A stretch of DNA of 64,000 bases, from assembly GCA_900471815.1 (NCBI GenBank), contig UICE01000004.1, forward strand, positions 310,001 to 374,000, written 5' to 3'. Shown in pieces: positions 25,267 through 34,431 of the stretch. Both the position numbers and the translations under genes were made by a program. The notes under the pieces were generated by a model. That model had not been told where the DNA came from and did no database searches. It saw only the letters and a list, made by a program, of their open reading frames with translations. Every line of letters begins with the position of its first letter. Within the stretch, counting starts at the first letter, position 1. The stretch comes from Hyphomicrobiales bacterium. Its GTDB lineage: Bacteria; Pseudomonadota; Alphaproteobacteria; Rhizobiales; Rhizobiaceae.

Positions 25267-26037
25267 TCAGTGTTTGAGGCGTCCGGCCAGAAATTGTTGA
25301 AGGCGCGGGCTGGACGCCGAATTGAAAACCGTATCTGGATCGTCTTCCTCTTCGACCCGTCCTTGATGCAGAAACATGACACGGCTGGAGGCATGGCGGG
25401 CAAAACCCATTTCATGGGTGACGACCACCATGGTACGACCTTCTTCTGCCAGAGACTGCATGACGCGTAAGACTTCTCCCACCAGTTCGGGATCAAGCGC
25501 GGACGTGGGTTCATCGAATAGCATCACATCAGGGTCGACGCTCAGAGCTCTCGCGATCGCAACACGCTGCTGTTGTCCACCGGAAAGATGGGCGGGGTAT
25601 TTTTCGAGGACTTCGTACCCGAGGCCCACCTTTGAAAGATTGGCTTTCGCTCTGTCGCAAGCCTCCTTTCGCGAAAGTCCGAGGACGCTGATCGGCGCCT
25701 CAATCACGTTGCTCAGGACGGACATATGTGACCACAGGCAGAAATTCTGAAACACCATGGCAAGTTTGGCCCGGACGTGCCGCAACTGGTCTCGATTGGT
25801 TGCCCTTAAAAGACCGTCGCGATCCATTTTCGTCTCAAGCGTGACGTCATCAACGGTAATCTGGCCGGAGTTTGGCCGTTCGAGAAAGTTGATACAACGA
25901 AGAAACGTGCTCTTACCTGAACCGCTGGCACCGATGATGCTGATGACGTCGCCTGCGACAGCACTGAGTGAAACGCCCTTTAATACTTCAATAGCCCCGT
26001 ACGACTTATGAACGTCTTTGACAGCAAGCTTTATCAC
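25267..26037 (-). CDS. Amino-acid ABC transporter ATPase (HisP/GlnQ type)
   Basis: 256-residue ATP-hydrolysing subunit. Walker [10 protein letters not shown] at 36-44, Q-loop in VFQNFCLW, signature [16 protein letters not shown], Walker [13 protein letters not shown] and the switch His in [10 protein letters not shown]. First gene of the importer-ureohydrolase-lyase-aquaporin operon; 219 bases of promoter region with a tandem repeat lie upstream. Confidence 0.92.
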   Translation of the reverse strand: MIKLAVKDVHKSYGAIEVLKGVSLSAVAGDVISIIGASGSGKSTFLRCINFLERPNSGQITVDDVTLETKMDRDGLLRATNRDQLRHVRAKLAMVFQNFCLWSHMSVLSNVIEAPISVLGLSRKEACDRAKANLSKVGLGYEVLEKYPAHLSGGQQQRVAIARALSVDPDVMLFDEPTSALDPELVGEVLRVMQSLAEEGRTMVVVTHEMGFARHASSRVMFLHQGRVEEEDDPDTVFNSASSPRLQQFLAGRLKH

Positions 26038-26151
26038 TTGCGCCTCCTATTTTGCTGTGAAGTTCCCGAGTGTTCTCTCTTGGTTATTATGGTTATTCAA
26101 AAGCAGAATTTCCCAATGCGCAAATGACCATTCATCAGCCCATTCATGATT

Positions 26152-26177
26152 GTGCGTCATGTATCGGTGCGTCATGT
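26152..26177. repeat. Tandem GTGCGTCATGT repeats, candidate activator site
   Basis: GTGCGTCATGT occurs at 26152-26162 and again at 26167-26177, 15 bases apart start to start, 115-140 bases upstream of the ABC ATPase start. The rest of the 219-base gap to the LysR gene shows no gene. Plausible regulator-binding site for the lyase operon. Confidence 0.4.
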
Positions 26178-26256
26178 CTATGCCGCACCGCATCGTTTTT
26201 TGAGTGACGAATGACATGAGTTCAGCGTTCGGGATTTTTGGATGGAGTTGGACTGG

Positions 26257-27183
26257 TTACGTTGTCAGCAGATTTTCAAGGGAGGAACGTCGGCCGAAAC
26301 ATGTAAGAAGCCAGCGTAGGAACAGCCTTGCCGCCGACCTCTTCAAGCTTCGATCGAAGGATATGACGTGCCATCCGCCAAATATATCAATGGCAAGCGG
26401 GAATGCTTTGACGAGAGTATTGCGCTTCAGATCGTGCGCTGCGAGGGTATCGCTTACCAGGGCAACGCCCGCACCGTGGACGGCAAGGTCGATTGCAATA
26501 CCGAGGTCATTGCAATAGAGATGGCGGGCCTGCCGGTCGGCCTCCGGCAAACCGGCGTCCGAAAACCACCGTCGCCATTCTGCGCCATCATCCCAATGCA
26601 AAAGTAGCGTTTTACAAAGATCGAGTGGTATCGCCGCTTGCCCCCCAATTCTCTGTAACAGCTGTGGTGTACAGACGGGTGCAACACTAACCTGCGCCAG
26701 CAATGCCGACCAGCGATCGGGCCACCCTCCATTGCCGAATGCTATCCCAATGTCGATATCTTTCGTCTCATGCACACGGTGGTTGTCCACGAGCCTGATG
26801 TGACATTCGATACTTGGGTGGTCTTGGCAGAATTGGCCAAGGTTCTTTGCAAGCCACGTGTTGGCAAACATCGGTGGACAGGCGATTTCAAGTTTGCCCC
26901 CGCCATCTTCCAGATCCGCCAGTCTGAGTGCGGTATTGGAAATATCGTGCAATGCACCACCAACAGTCCTCGCTAGGATCCTGCCCGCTTCACTCAGCAC
27001 CAATCCTCTGCCAGACTTCACAAATAGGACGTATCCCAATGCGTCTTCGAGCCGTCTGATCTGGTGGCTGACCGCGCTGTCTGTCAAATTCAATTCTTCC
27101 GCAGCCTTCGTAAGGCTTTCATGGCGTGCCGCAGCCTCAAACGTCCGCAGGGTTGGAAGGGGCAGATTTCGAAGATTTTTCAT
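26257..27183 (-). CDS. LysR-family regulator, GcvA-like
   Basis: 308 residues. HTH at about residues 8-60 (PLPTLRTFEAAARHESLTKAAEELNLTDSAVSHQIRRLE) has the GcvA-type variant with FEAAARH and SAVSHQI. The effector domain contains FANTWLAKNL and DIDIGIAFGNGGWP. It lies directly upstream of, and on the same strand as, the lyase/importer operon, whose promoter region follows it. It probably activates that operon in response to its amino-acid substrate. Lrp lies 114 bases upstream. Confidence 0.85.
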   Translation of the reverse strand: MKNLRNLPLPTLRTFEAAARHESLTKAAEELNLTDSAVSHQIRRLEDALGYVLFVKSGRGLVLSEAGRILARTVGGALHDISNTALRLADLEDGGGKLEIACPPMFANTWLAKNLGQFCQDHPSIECHIRLVDNHRVHETKDIDIGIAFGNGGWPDRWSALLAQVSVAPVCTPQLLQRIGGQAAIPLDLCKTLLLHWDDGAEWRRWFSDAGLPEADRQARHLYCNDLGIAIDLAVHGAGVALVSDTLAAHDLKRNTLVKAFPLAIDIFGGWHVISFDRSLKRSAARLFLRWLLTCFGRRSSLENLLTT

Positions 27184-27297
27184 GCTCGCAATTTCCCCCC
27201 GGTTTTCGAACTAAGATACCATAAAAGATCACGGCATAACGGGTAGGAATCACACTATGAGCGGCCTGGTCGGGCGGTGTTCATGCTCCGTATCCGA

Positions 27298-27741
27298 TCA
27301 CTTCCGAATGACGGAAGAGAGCGCGAAAGCGGTGAGCGTGTCTCTCACCCCCGGCATCTCGGCAATTTGTTGCCAGATCTGGCGGATCCGGTCAGCCTCC
27401 GCCGATTCCACACGCACCAGAAGATCAAAATCGCCCGTCATCACGTCGCATGCGACGACCTCTGGAATTTTGCGCAGCGCTTGCAGAACGTCACCGCCTC
27501 TCATTCGATCATGGCGATAAACGAACATCAACGCGGTTGTAAGGTGTTCTTTGCTCCTGCCGTCTCCGGTAACAATCGTGTAGCCCTTGATGAAGCCTTC
27601 CCGTTCAAGCCGCTCGATCCGAACCCGAACGGCATTGCGCGACAGGTTCACTTTCGCGGACAGGTCCGCATGCGATATTCGCGCGTTTGCCTTTAGCTCG
27701 GCAAGAATCTGTTCGTCGATACGGTCAAGAAGATATTTCAT
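27298..27741 (-). CDS. Lrp/AsnC-family transcriptional regulator
   Basis: 147 residues. The N-terminal HTH LDRIDEQILAELKANARISHADLSAKVNLSRNAVRVRIERLEREGFI is followed by a RAM (ACT-like) effector domain, with GDFDLLVRVE near residue 108. Such proteins sense amino acids. It lies 22 bases after the kinase-like gene as the last member of the homoserine operon, so it may sense an intermediate such as homoserine, aspartate or lysine. Confidence 0.85.
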   Translation of the reverse strand: MKYLLDRIDEQILAELKANARISHADLSAKVNLSRNAVRVRIERLEREGFIKGYTIVTGDGRSKEHLTTALMFVYRHDRMRGGDVLQALRKIPEVVACDVMTGDFDLLVRVESAEADRIRQIWQQIAEMPGVRDTLTAFALSSVIRK

Positions 27742-27763
27742 ATTGTTGAAGAAGCAGCCCCGT

Positions 27764-28549
27764 TTAACTTAGAAGGTCAGGTGTTATCGACTCATACGCT
27801 ATCACAGCAATTTCCGGGAGAAGGGATCTATCTTTCTTGCTTGCATGAAGGCGGGAAGCAGAAGCCATAACAAAACCTGGAAGTGCCTTCGTCTCGTCTT
27901 GGGTTAGCTCTCTAACATCGTTGTAGCCTCGTAGAATTGCGCTCGCCCGATCTTTGTCTAGCTTTCCGGTGGCATCGCTTGTCCAATTTACAAGCACTTC
28001 TGCAACCTCCGATATCAGTATATCGTCATGTCGGAGCCTGAAATTGATGATCCCGCTGACGTTGTCCCCGAGATAAAAAACGTTCTCAGGGATCAGAGCC
28101 CCGTGAACGGAGCCGGTGGGGAGATCACTGGAGATACGTCTTGATTTGCGTATCAAAACGCTGTGGATCTTTGCCATGTTGCGGCCGAGGCTATCGCACT
28201 TGGCGGTATTTGCATTCATGGAAGATGAGCCGGGCAAAAAACCGACTGTCGCAACGAGCCGGCCCGCAGCCCTCAATGTCGCATGACCATCAGTGGTACG
28301 CAGGGGTTTGGGACAAGGGACATTACTCCGGTGCAGTGTGTCCATGGTCTCAAAAGCCCTCTCCAGGTCCAATGGCTCTGCGCCGTTTTCGAACAGCGTC
28401 ACGATAAACTCGCCTTCTTTGGTGCAGAAGAGATAGGTTGTCTCGGTATCACCATCGGCGATGCCGACAACCGACGACAGTGACGTCATGCCATAGGCCT
28501 TCGCAATCGCCTGGTAATCATCATCAGAAAGCTCAGTAAAAACAGCCAT
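27764..28549 (-). CDS. Degenerate homoserine kinase-like protein (probable pseudokinase)
   Basis: 261 residues resembling type II homoserine kinases (ThrB, aminoglycoside-phosphotransferase fold): MAVFTELSDDDYQAI at the start, PEN-VFYLGD near 154-162, then SGIINF. Key residues are lost. The catalytic loop HADLFPDN reads HGALIPEN (149-156, Asp to Ala151), the metal-binding Asp of LIDF is Asn169, and the nucleotide-loop GVENSNY reads GDTETTY. It is about 55 residues shorter than usual, missing a central segment. The ATG at 28549 follows GAGGAAATGGGAT, 12 bases after the aspA stop. The frame is intact, so the protein is probably made, perhaps as a homoserine-binding sensor or regulator. Confidence 0.7.
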   Translation of the reverse strand: MAVFTELSDDDYQAIAKAYGMTSLSSVVGIADGDTETTYLFCTKEGEFIVTLFENGAEPLDLERAFETMDTLHRSNVPCPKPLRTTDGHATLRAAGRLVATVGFLPGSSSMNANTAKCDSLGRNMAKIHSVLIRKSRRISSDLPTGSVHGALIPENVFYLGDNVSGIINFRLRHDDILISEVAEVLVNWTSDATGKLDKDRASAILRGYNDVRELTQDETKALPGFVMASASRLHASKKDRSLLPEIAVIAYESITPDLLS

Positions 28550-28560
28550 ATCCCATTTCC

Positions 28561-29979
28561 TCAACAGGCTGTTATGCCCGGTGTCACATTTGCAAACCCG
28601 GCGCTGTGCTCAAAAAGTGCTTCTACCTGACTTGGCGTCAGAACGCCCTCCTCTTCGACAACCTGACGAAGCTCTCGCCCTTCGGCCAGTGCTTTCTTTG
28701 ACAAGGTTGCGGCCTTTCCGTAGCCGACGAGTTTTGCCAAAGGCGTTGCAAGCACGAGCGATTGATCGAGGAGCGCCTTGCAACGATCGACGTCGACTTC
28801 AATTCCCTCAACACAACGGCGTGTAAGAATCTCCATCCCTCGCGTCAACATGCGCATGGATTGAAGGATATTAAGAACGATAACAGGCTCCATGGCATTC
28901 AGCTGTAATTGGCCCGCACTTGCTGCGAGCGTTACGGTCAGATCGTTGCCAATGACCTGAAACCCAATTTGGTTCATCATTTCCGGAATAACAGGATTAA
29001 CTTTGCCCGGCATGATTGACGAGCCAGCCTGCATTGGCGGGAGCCTTATTTCACCAAAGCCCCCACGGGGCCCGCTGCTGAGGAGGCGCAAATCATTGCA
29101 GATTTTCGTCAGCTTCACGGCAACCCGCTTTAACGCGCTGGAGAATGAAACGAATCCCCCCGTGTCAGACGTTGCCTCAATCAGGTTCCGAGCCGACAAG
29201 AATTGATAGCCAGAAATTTTGCAAAGATTTTTAGACGTTATTCGCGAAAAACCATCGGGCACGTTTATAGCGGTGCCTATGGCTGATCCGCCAATATTAA
29301 TCTCTGTCAACAGCCTCGAAGTGGCTTGAATATGGGTGATATCTTCATCGACAAGCTCTGCAAACGCTTCGAACTCCTGGCCCACTGTCATTGGAACAGC
29401 GTCCTGAAGCTGGGTGCGGCCAACTTTCAGGGCTGCGGTGAACTGCGTAGCCTTCTCACGAAAAGCGTCACGCAAAGACACTTGCGACGCAATCAGTGCT
29501 TCACATGCTCGCAAAATGGTCAGGCGCAACGCTGTCGGGTAAACATCATTGGTGGATTGAGACAGGTTCACGTCATCGTTCGGATGAAGTGTTGCATAAT
29601 CGCCGACATTGGCTCCCAATTTTAACAGAGCGAGGTTTGTGACGACTTCGTTGACATTCATGTTGGTGGACGTACCTGCGCCCCCCTGCATCATGTCAAC
29701 GGGAAAGTTCTCTTGAATATCTTTCAGTTCGATGAGATCGTCACACGCCTCCGAGATGGCTGCGGCCTTTTCCTGAGTTAGGTGGCCGAGTTCAGCATTC
29801 GCCTGCGCCGCGGCTTTCTTGACCATGGCCATCGACTGAATAAGTTCAGGAAAGTCCTTTAAACGTAGCCCAGAGACGTTAAAATTCAGCTCCGCGCGGC
29901 GTGTGTGAACGCCATAAAGAACGTTTCCCGGAATCGCCAAGGGACCGATCAAATCAGCTTCAATACGTTCGATGTTCAT
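28561..29979 (-). CDS. aspA: Aspartate ammonia-lyase
   Basis: 472 residues; converts aspartate to fumarate and ammonia. Aspartase/fumarase features: GGAGTSTNMNVNEV at about 99-112, VGRTQLQDAVPMTVGQEF (186-203) and the catalytic flexible loop GSSIMPGKVNP at 319-329. The N-terminus IEADLIGPLAIPGNVLYGVHT matches aspartases rather than fumarases. It lies between dapA (9-base gap) and the kinase-like gene. In this operon it would complete breakdown of homoserine-derived aspartate to the TCA cycle. Confidence 0.85.
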   Translation of the reverse strand: MNIERIEADLIGPLAIPGNVLYGVHTRRAELNFNVSGLRLKDFPELIQSMAMVKKAAAQANAELGHLTQEKAAAISEACDDLIELKDIQENFPVDMMQGGAGTSTNMNVNEVVTNLALLKLGANVGDYATLHPNDDVNLSQSTNDVYPTALRLTILRACEALIASQVSLRDAFREKATQFTAALKVGRTQLQDAVPMTVGQEFEAFAELVDEDITHIQATSRLLTEINIGGSAIGTAINVPDGFSRITSKNLCKISGYQFLSARNLIEATSDTGGFVSFSSALKRVAVKLTKICNDLRLLSSGPRGGFGEIRLPPMQAGSSIMPGKVNPVIPEMMNQIGFQVIGNDLTVTLAASAGQLQLNAMEPVIVLNILQSMRMLTRGMEILTRRCVEGIEVDVDRCKALLDQSLVLATPLAKLVGYGKAATLSKKALAEGRELRQVVEEEGVLTPSQVEALFEHSAGFANVTPGITAC

Positions 29980-29988
29980 ACTGTTCCC

Positions 29989-30867
29989 TTAGACCATAAT
30001 GCCAGCATGCAGCATGGCTTCATCGATCGCTTGTTGAACTGGTGCAGTTACTTCCACCATGGGCAGTCGCAGATCGCCGCGAATGATACCAAGACGGGCT
30101 AATGCATATTTCGGACCCGCTGGATTGGTCTCGAGGAAAAGCGCTCTGTGGAGTGGCATCAGCCGATCTTGAAGCATCAGGGCCGTCGCGTAATCTCCGT
30201 TCAGGCAAGCACTTTGAAACTCGGCGCAAAGGCGAGGGGCGACATTCGCAGTGACAGATATGCACCCATGGCCGCCATGGGCCATGTAGCCCAGTGCAGT
30301 CCCGTCTTCACCGGTCAGCAGATTAAACTCTTTGCCACAGGCCATCCGCTCGAGCGACGGACGCAATAAATTTCCCGTCGCGTCCTTGACGCCAATGACA
30401 TGTTCGCAATCGTTGAAGATCCGGGCGAGTGTTTCAACCTGGATATCAATGACACTTCGGCCAGGAATGTTGTAGACGATGATGGGGATCGAAGCCTTTG
30501 CATTGATAGCCTTGAAGTGCTGGTAGACCCCTTCTTGTGTCGGCTTATTATAGTAAGGTGAGACAATCAGCAGGCCATCGGCCCCTGCCTTTTGCGCGTG
30601 CTCGACGAAGTCAATGGCCTCTGCTGTGCTATTTGAGCCTGCTCCAGCAATGATTGGCACCCGACCATTGGCTGCCTCGATCGTGACTTCGATAACCTGT
30701 TTATGCTCAGCATGGCTGAGTGTGGGACTTTCTCCGGTCGTCCCACAGGGAACGAGACCGGACGACCCTTCAGCAATCTGCCAGTCGATGAGACTGCGAA
30801 GGGCTGCCTCATCGACTTTGCCATCAGCGAACGGCGTGACGAGCGCGGTGATGGAACCTTTAAACAT
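29989..30867 (-). CDS. dapA: 4-hydroxy-tetrahydrodipicolinate synthase
   Basis: 292-residue class I aldolase of the DapA type, beginning [13 protein letters not shown] like true DapA. GTTGE at 42-46, Tyr132 in YNIPGRS with Arg137, and the Schiff-base Lys161 in VIGVKDATG are all present. DapA condenses pyruvate with aspartate semialdehyde, which is the product of the homoserine dehydrogenase encoded two genes upstream. It may drain excess reactive semialdehyde towards lysine, or act in the reverse direction on a related compound. Probably a second copy beside a housekeeping gene elsewhere. Confidence 0.85.
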   Translation of the reverse strand: MFKGSITALVTPFADGKVDEAALRSLIDWQIAEGSSGLVPCGTTGESPTLSHAEHKQVIEVTIEAANGRVPIIAGAGSNSTAEAIDFVEHAQKAGADGLLIVSPYYNKPTQEGVYQHFKAINAKASIPIIVYNIPGRSVIDIQVETLARIFNDCEHVIGVKDATGNLLRPSLERMACGKEFNLLTGEDGTALGYMAHGGHGCISVTANVAPRLCAEFQSACLNGDYATALMLQDRLMPLHRALFLETNPAGPKYALARLGIIRGDLRLPMVEVTAPVQQAIDEAMLHAGIMV

Positions 30868-30918
30868 GTTGAAACTCCGAAAAGTACTGTTGATTTGAAC
30901 AACATGAAGCCGTGACGT

Positions 30919-32337
30919 CTATCGCTTCAGCCGGTTGATGCAGACCACCTTCGGCTGTGTCATGTCTTCGTAAGCAAACCGCACGCCTTCCCGTCCCATA
31001 CTGCCATATTTAAAGCCGCCGAACGGCATGGCGTCGAAGCGATAGTCCGAGGAGTCATTGATCATGATGCCGCCTGCATCGATTTGGCTGGCAGCATCCA
31101 GGGCAGCATCCAGATCGTTGGTGAAGATACCAGCATGGAGACTATATTCGGGAGTGTTCGCAAGTTTGATTGCATCGCTGAGTTCGTCAAAAGGCTGCAA
31201 AATCACAATCGGTGCGAAAATCTCTTCGTTCCACGCATCGCATGCCGCTGGGACATTCTCCAGGATTGTAGGGGGATACAGATTGCCGACAGGAGTATGA
31301 CCGAAAAGCAGTTTGGCCCCGGCTTCGATCGCCTGATCGACCATGGCGGCAGCTCTAACAACAGCCTTTTCCGAAATCATCGGCCCAACGTCGGTGTTTG
31401 CCTCAAGCGGATTTCCAGTCTTCAATCTCTTCGTCTGAGACACGAACTCAGCCTTGAACTTCTCGTAGATCGGTCGTTGAACAAGGATCCGCTGTGTGCC
31501 GATGCAATTTTGGCCTGCGGCCCAGTAAGCACCAGAAATGCAACCCTCCACCGCAGCGTCGAAATTGCTGTTTTCCATAACAATCACTGGGGCATTGCCG
31601 CCGAGATCCATGGCAAGCTTCTTGATGCCAGCGTTCCTGGCAATTGCTTCGCCGGTCGCAAAACCGCCGGTAAACGAAACCATCCGCACATCCTTGGCCG
31701 AAACCAATGCCTTGCCCAGTTCAGCACCACCAATAGCTACCGTAATTACTTCCTCCGGTAAGCCGCTCTCAATCAGCGCATCGACAAGCTTAATTGCTGA
31801 AAGGGGGGTGAGCTCCGATGGCTTTAGCAACACCGCATTGCCACCAGCGATCGCCGGCCCGAGTTTGTGAGCGACGAGATTGAGCGGATCGTTGTAAGGT
31901 GTGATGGCTGTGATGAGGCCCAATGGCTCGCGTGTATACCAACCTTGACGAGCCTCCGAACCGGCGTAAGAATCGAACGGGACAATTTCGCCTGCGTTGC
32001 GCTTGGCTTCTTCGGCGGAGAGTTTGAGCGTGTTGACGCAGCGCGTGGCTTCCTTGCGGGCCTGCGTGATGGTCTTGCCGGCTTCCCGAACTATGAGGAG
32101 CGCAAACTCTTCTTTGTAAGCTTCGACAGCAGCAGCGGCCCTTTCGAGGATTGCAGAGCGCTCGTGCCGGGGAAGGGACCTTGCGATTTGGGCTCCGCGT
32201 TTGGCGCGGTCCAGCAACGCATTGAGACTGTCGGCCTTGGTCTCGGGCACGATTCCGACGATGCTGGCATCGAATGGATTGCTGACGACGATCTCGTCCA
32301 CGGATAGCGTCTCTTTGAGGGCAGAGATCTGCATCAT
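30919..32337 (-). CDS. Aldehyde dehydrogenase, proposed aspartate-semialdehyde to aspartate
   Basis: 472-residue NAD(P)-dependent [32 protein letters not shown] is the cofactor region, and the catalytic Cys278 lies in GQNCIGTQR. The general-base Glu of ELGG is Asp244 here (MDLGGNAP). It overlaps the homoserine dehydrogenase stop by 4 bases (ATGA), so the two products are made together. This suggests oxidation of aspartate semialdehyde straight to aspartate, feeding aspartase encoded downstream. It is a catabolic, non-phosphorylating counterpart of Asd; substrate is inferred from context. Confidence 0.8.
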   Translation of the reverse strand: MMQISALKETLSVDEIVVSNPFDASIVGIVPETKADSLNALLDRAKRGAQIARSLPRHERSAILERAAAAVEAYKEEFALLIVREAGKTITQARKEATRCVNTLKLSAEEAKRNAGEIVPFDSYAGSEARQGWYTREPLGLITAITPYNDPLNLVAHKLGPAIAGGNAVLLKPSELTPLSAIKLVDALIESGLPEEVITVAIGGAELGKALVSAKDVRMVSFTGGFATGEAIARNAGIKKLAMDLGGNAPVIVMENSNFDAAVEGCISGAYWAAGQNCIGTQRILVQRPIYEKFKAEFVSQTKRLKTGNPLEANTDVGPMISEKAVVRAAAMVDQAIEAGAKLLFGHTPVGNLYPPTILENVPAACDAWNEEIFAPIVILQPFDELSDAIKLANTPEYSLHAGIFTNDLDAALDAASQIDAGGIMINDSSDYRFDAMPFGGFKYGSMGREGVRFAYEDMTQPKVVCINRLKR

Positions 32338-33395
32338 GCAGCCTCCTTTGTGGCAGCCGCATTCTGAGCTGTGTGGATGGCAACGATATCCGACAGCAAG
32401 GCGTAAGCGGTCTCGATGCGGCCAGCTCCTGGCCCGGTGACGGTTACGGAGCCGAGGAGCCCGGTGTTAAATGAGATAGCGTTAGTGGCACCACTCACGG
32501 CAGCGAGGGAGTGCTCAAGAGGCAGCTGTTGGGGGGAAACTGTTCCCGTCACACTTCCGTCAGCATTGCGGACAGCTGATCCAATCAATTTCCAGCGGCT
32601 GTTGGCCTTTGCCGCGTTCTCAATATCGGTTGCGGATAGGTTCGAAATGCCCTGGCAAGAGACATCTTCGGGCTTCAGCTTGGCACCAAGCAGTTCGTTT
32701 GCGAGGATAACAACCTTCAAACGAACATCGAAGCCTTCGACATCGGCGGTCGGATCTGCCTCTGCATACCCAAGCTCCTGGGCTTGCCTGACGGCCGAGT
32801 TAAAATCCAGTCCGTCTTCCATCCGTCCGAGAACGAAGTTGGAGGTGCCGTTCAGGATGCCTTCGAAACCCTCCAGTTCTGCACCTGCAAGTGTTTTTTC
32901 CGCCATGCGGATAACCGGTGTACCGCTCATGACTGAGCCTTCGTATTCGAACCGGACACCGTTTGCCTGTGCGAGAGCTTTCAGTTCCTGACCCGCTATC
33001 GCGACCGGACCCTTGTTGGTAGTGACGACATGCTTGCCAGAGGAAAGGGCCCATCGGCAATGCGACACGGCAGGCTCGCCGTCTTTGGGATTCGTGAACG
33101 TGGCTTCGACGATAATGTCGGCAGGCGCTGTCTTGATGATCGTCTCATTGTTGGCTTCGGCACTGCCGCCGGAAAGCTGTCCAAAACCACCTTTGGCAAA
33201 ATTTGCTTCCACAAGCGTCCTTGCATCGAGACCATTGGGCGAAATGACCGAACCAAGATAGAGGTCGCTGACAGCGACAATGTTCAGACGGAATCCGAGG
33301 TCGCGCTCCCAGAGCTGGTTCTTCGCGGCAATCAGTTCTGCCAGGGCGCGGTTGACACCGCCAAATCCAATAAGAGCGATATTGTAGACTGTCAT
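32334..33395 (-). CDS. Homoserine dehydrogenase (catabolic, no ACT domain)
   Basis: 353 residues; oxidises homoserine to aspartate semialdehyde. Rossmann GFGGVNRAL at about 10-18, NKGP at 127-130, then the family signature [26 protein letters not shown] (209-223) and Lys227. The usual C-terminal ACT domain for threonine feedback is absent, which fits a degradative rather than biosynthetic role. It heads a run aldehyde dehydrogenase, dapA, aspA, kinase-like, lrp. Probably coupled to a preceding 67-codon frame. Homoserine would come from pea-type exudates or from canavanine via the gamma-lyases. Confidence 0.88.
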   Translation of the reverse strand: MTVYNIALIGFGGVNRALAELIAAKNQLWERDLGFRLNIVAVSDLYLGSVISPNGLDARTLVEANFAKGGFGQLSGGSAEANNETIIKTAPADIIVEATFTNPKDGEPAVSHCRWALSSGKHVVTTNKGPVAIAGQELKALAQANGVRFEYEGSVMSGTPVIRMAEKTLAGAELEGFEGILNGTSNFVLGRMEDGLDFNSAVRQAQELGYAEADPTADVEGFDVRLKVVILANELLGAKLKPEDVSCQGISNLSATDIENAAKANSRWKLIGSAVRNADGSVTGTVSPQQLPLEHSLAAVSGATNAISFNTGLLGSVTVTGPGAGRIETAYALLSDIVAIHTAQNAAATKEAA

Positions 33396-33595
33396 GGGAG
33401 TTCTCCGGTGAAGATTTGGTCTACCGGGATCTTGTGATATCGATCGCTCTGCCGGAACGGTGCAAACAGACCAAACAACCGTGCGTTTTGCTCATATAGT
33501 GACGTTCCTGCTCCTTCATGTTCACAAAAGGGGTACAGGCAGCGGATGTATTGCCCTGACGCTTGATTGCCTATCACATGAAGGGGATGGATCAA
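33392..33595 (-). CDS. Possible small coupled reading frame, 67 codons
   Basis: Fills the gap between the ABC ATPase and homoserine dehydrogenase genes exactly. It starts at a TTG overlapping the ATPase stop and ends with a TGA overlapping the next ATG (ATGA). The peptide contains two Cys in [11 protein letters not shown] and ends QIFTGELP. No recognised family, a weak start and no clear ribosome site. Overlap at both ends suggests real translation or a coupling leader. Otherwise the 196-base gap would hold a promoter. Confidence 0.35.
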   Translation of the reverse strand: MIHPLHVIGNQASGQYIRCLYPFCEHEGAGTSLYEQNARLFGLFAPFRQSDRYHKIPVDQIFTGELP

Positions 33596-34365
33596 TGTAT
33601 GATCTGGCTAAGAAACGCTTTGGCGCGCTCGTGCTGTGGATTGGCGAAAAACTCACTCGGCGTGTTTTCTTCGATGATCTGCCCACCGTCCATGAAGATC
33701 ACCCGATCGGCAACCTGACGGGCAAAACCCATCTCGTGGGTGACACAGAGCATAGTCATCCCGTCTTTTGCCAAACTGACCATGGTATCGAGAACTTCGC
33801 GCACCATTTCCGGATCGAGTGCTGACGTGGGCTCATCGAACAAGAGAACTTTGGGTTTCATACAAAGAGCACGGGCGATCGCGACCCGTTGCTGCTGTCC
33901 ACCGGAAAGCTGTCCCGGATATTTATGAGCCTGGTCGGCTATGCGGACCTTCTCGAGAAAATAGGCGGCGATGCCCTCCGCTTGTCGGCGATCTGCGTTC
34001 TTGACCCACATCGGGGCGAGCGTACAGTTCTCCAAGATCGTCAAATGCGGAAAGAGATTGAAGTGTTGAAACACCATGCCAACTTCTTTTCGCACGGTGT
34101 CAATTTTCTTTCGATTTTCGCTCAGTTCGGTACCATTGACAAGGATTTTACCCTTTTGATGCCGCTCAAGGCCATTCAGGCAACGGATCATCGTCGACTT
34201 GCCGGAACCTGAAGGTCCAGCGATGACGATACGTTCGCCTACGCGCACCTCAAGGTTGATGTTTTCGAGAACCTGAAAAGCGCCGAACCATTTGGAAACA
34301 TCGCGTATGGACACTGCGACGTTTGTGTCAACCGGCGACGGACTTTGTGCGACTAACGATAGCAT
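33592..34365 (-). CDS. Amino-acid ABC transporter ATPase
   Basis: 257 residues. Walker [11 protein letters not shown]-loop [11 protein letters not shown], signature [15 protein letters not shown], Walker [13 protein letters not shown] and switch [11 protein letters not shown] GlnQ/HisP-type subunit energising the permeases at 35669-36987 with the binding protein at 37009. It is separated from its permeases by the M20 hydrolase gene, showing that importer and hydrolase act together. Confidence 0.92.
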   Translation of the reverse strand: MLSLVAQSPSPVDTNVAVSIRDVSKWFGAFQVLENINLEVRVGERIVIAGPSGSGKSTMIRCLNGLERHQKGKILVNGTELSENRKKIDTVRKEVGMVFQHFNLFPHLTILENCTLAPMWVKNADRRQAEGIAAYFLEKVRIADQAHKYPGQLSGGQQQRVAIARALCMKPKVLLFDEPTSALDPEMVREVLDTMVSLAKDGMTMLCVTHEMGFARQVADRVIFMDGGQIIEENTPSEFFANPQHERAKAFLSQIIH

Positions 34366-34431
34366 GTCGTTCCTCCTTCTATAATCTCTTCATGACCTAT
34401 GCTCAGGGCGCCGGTTGGCGGCTTGCGCCCA

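Noticed and set aside
29989-30867. DapA-like protein as a sugar-acid aldolase
   Set aside because: GTTGE, YNIPGRS and the N-terminus match true dipicolinate synthase, and aspartate semialdehyde is made by the same operon; the gene at 62291 is the atypical one.
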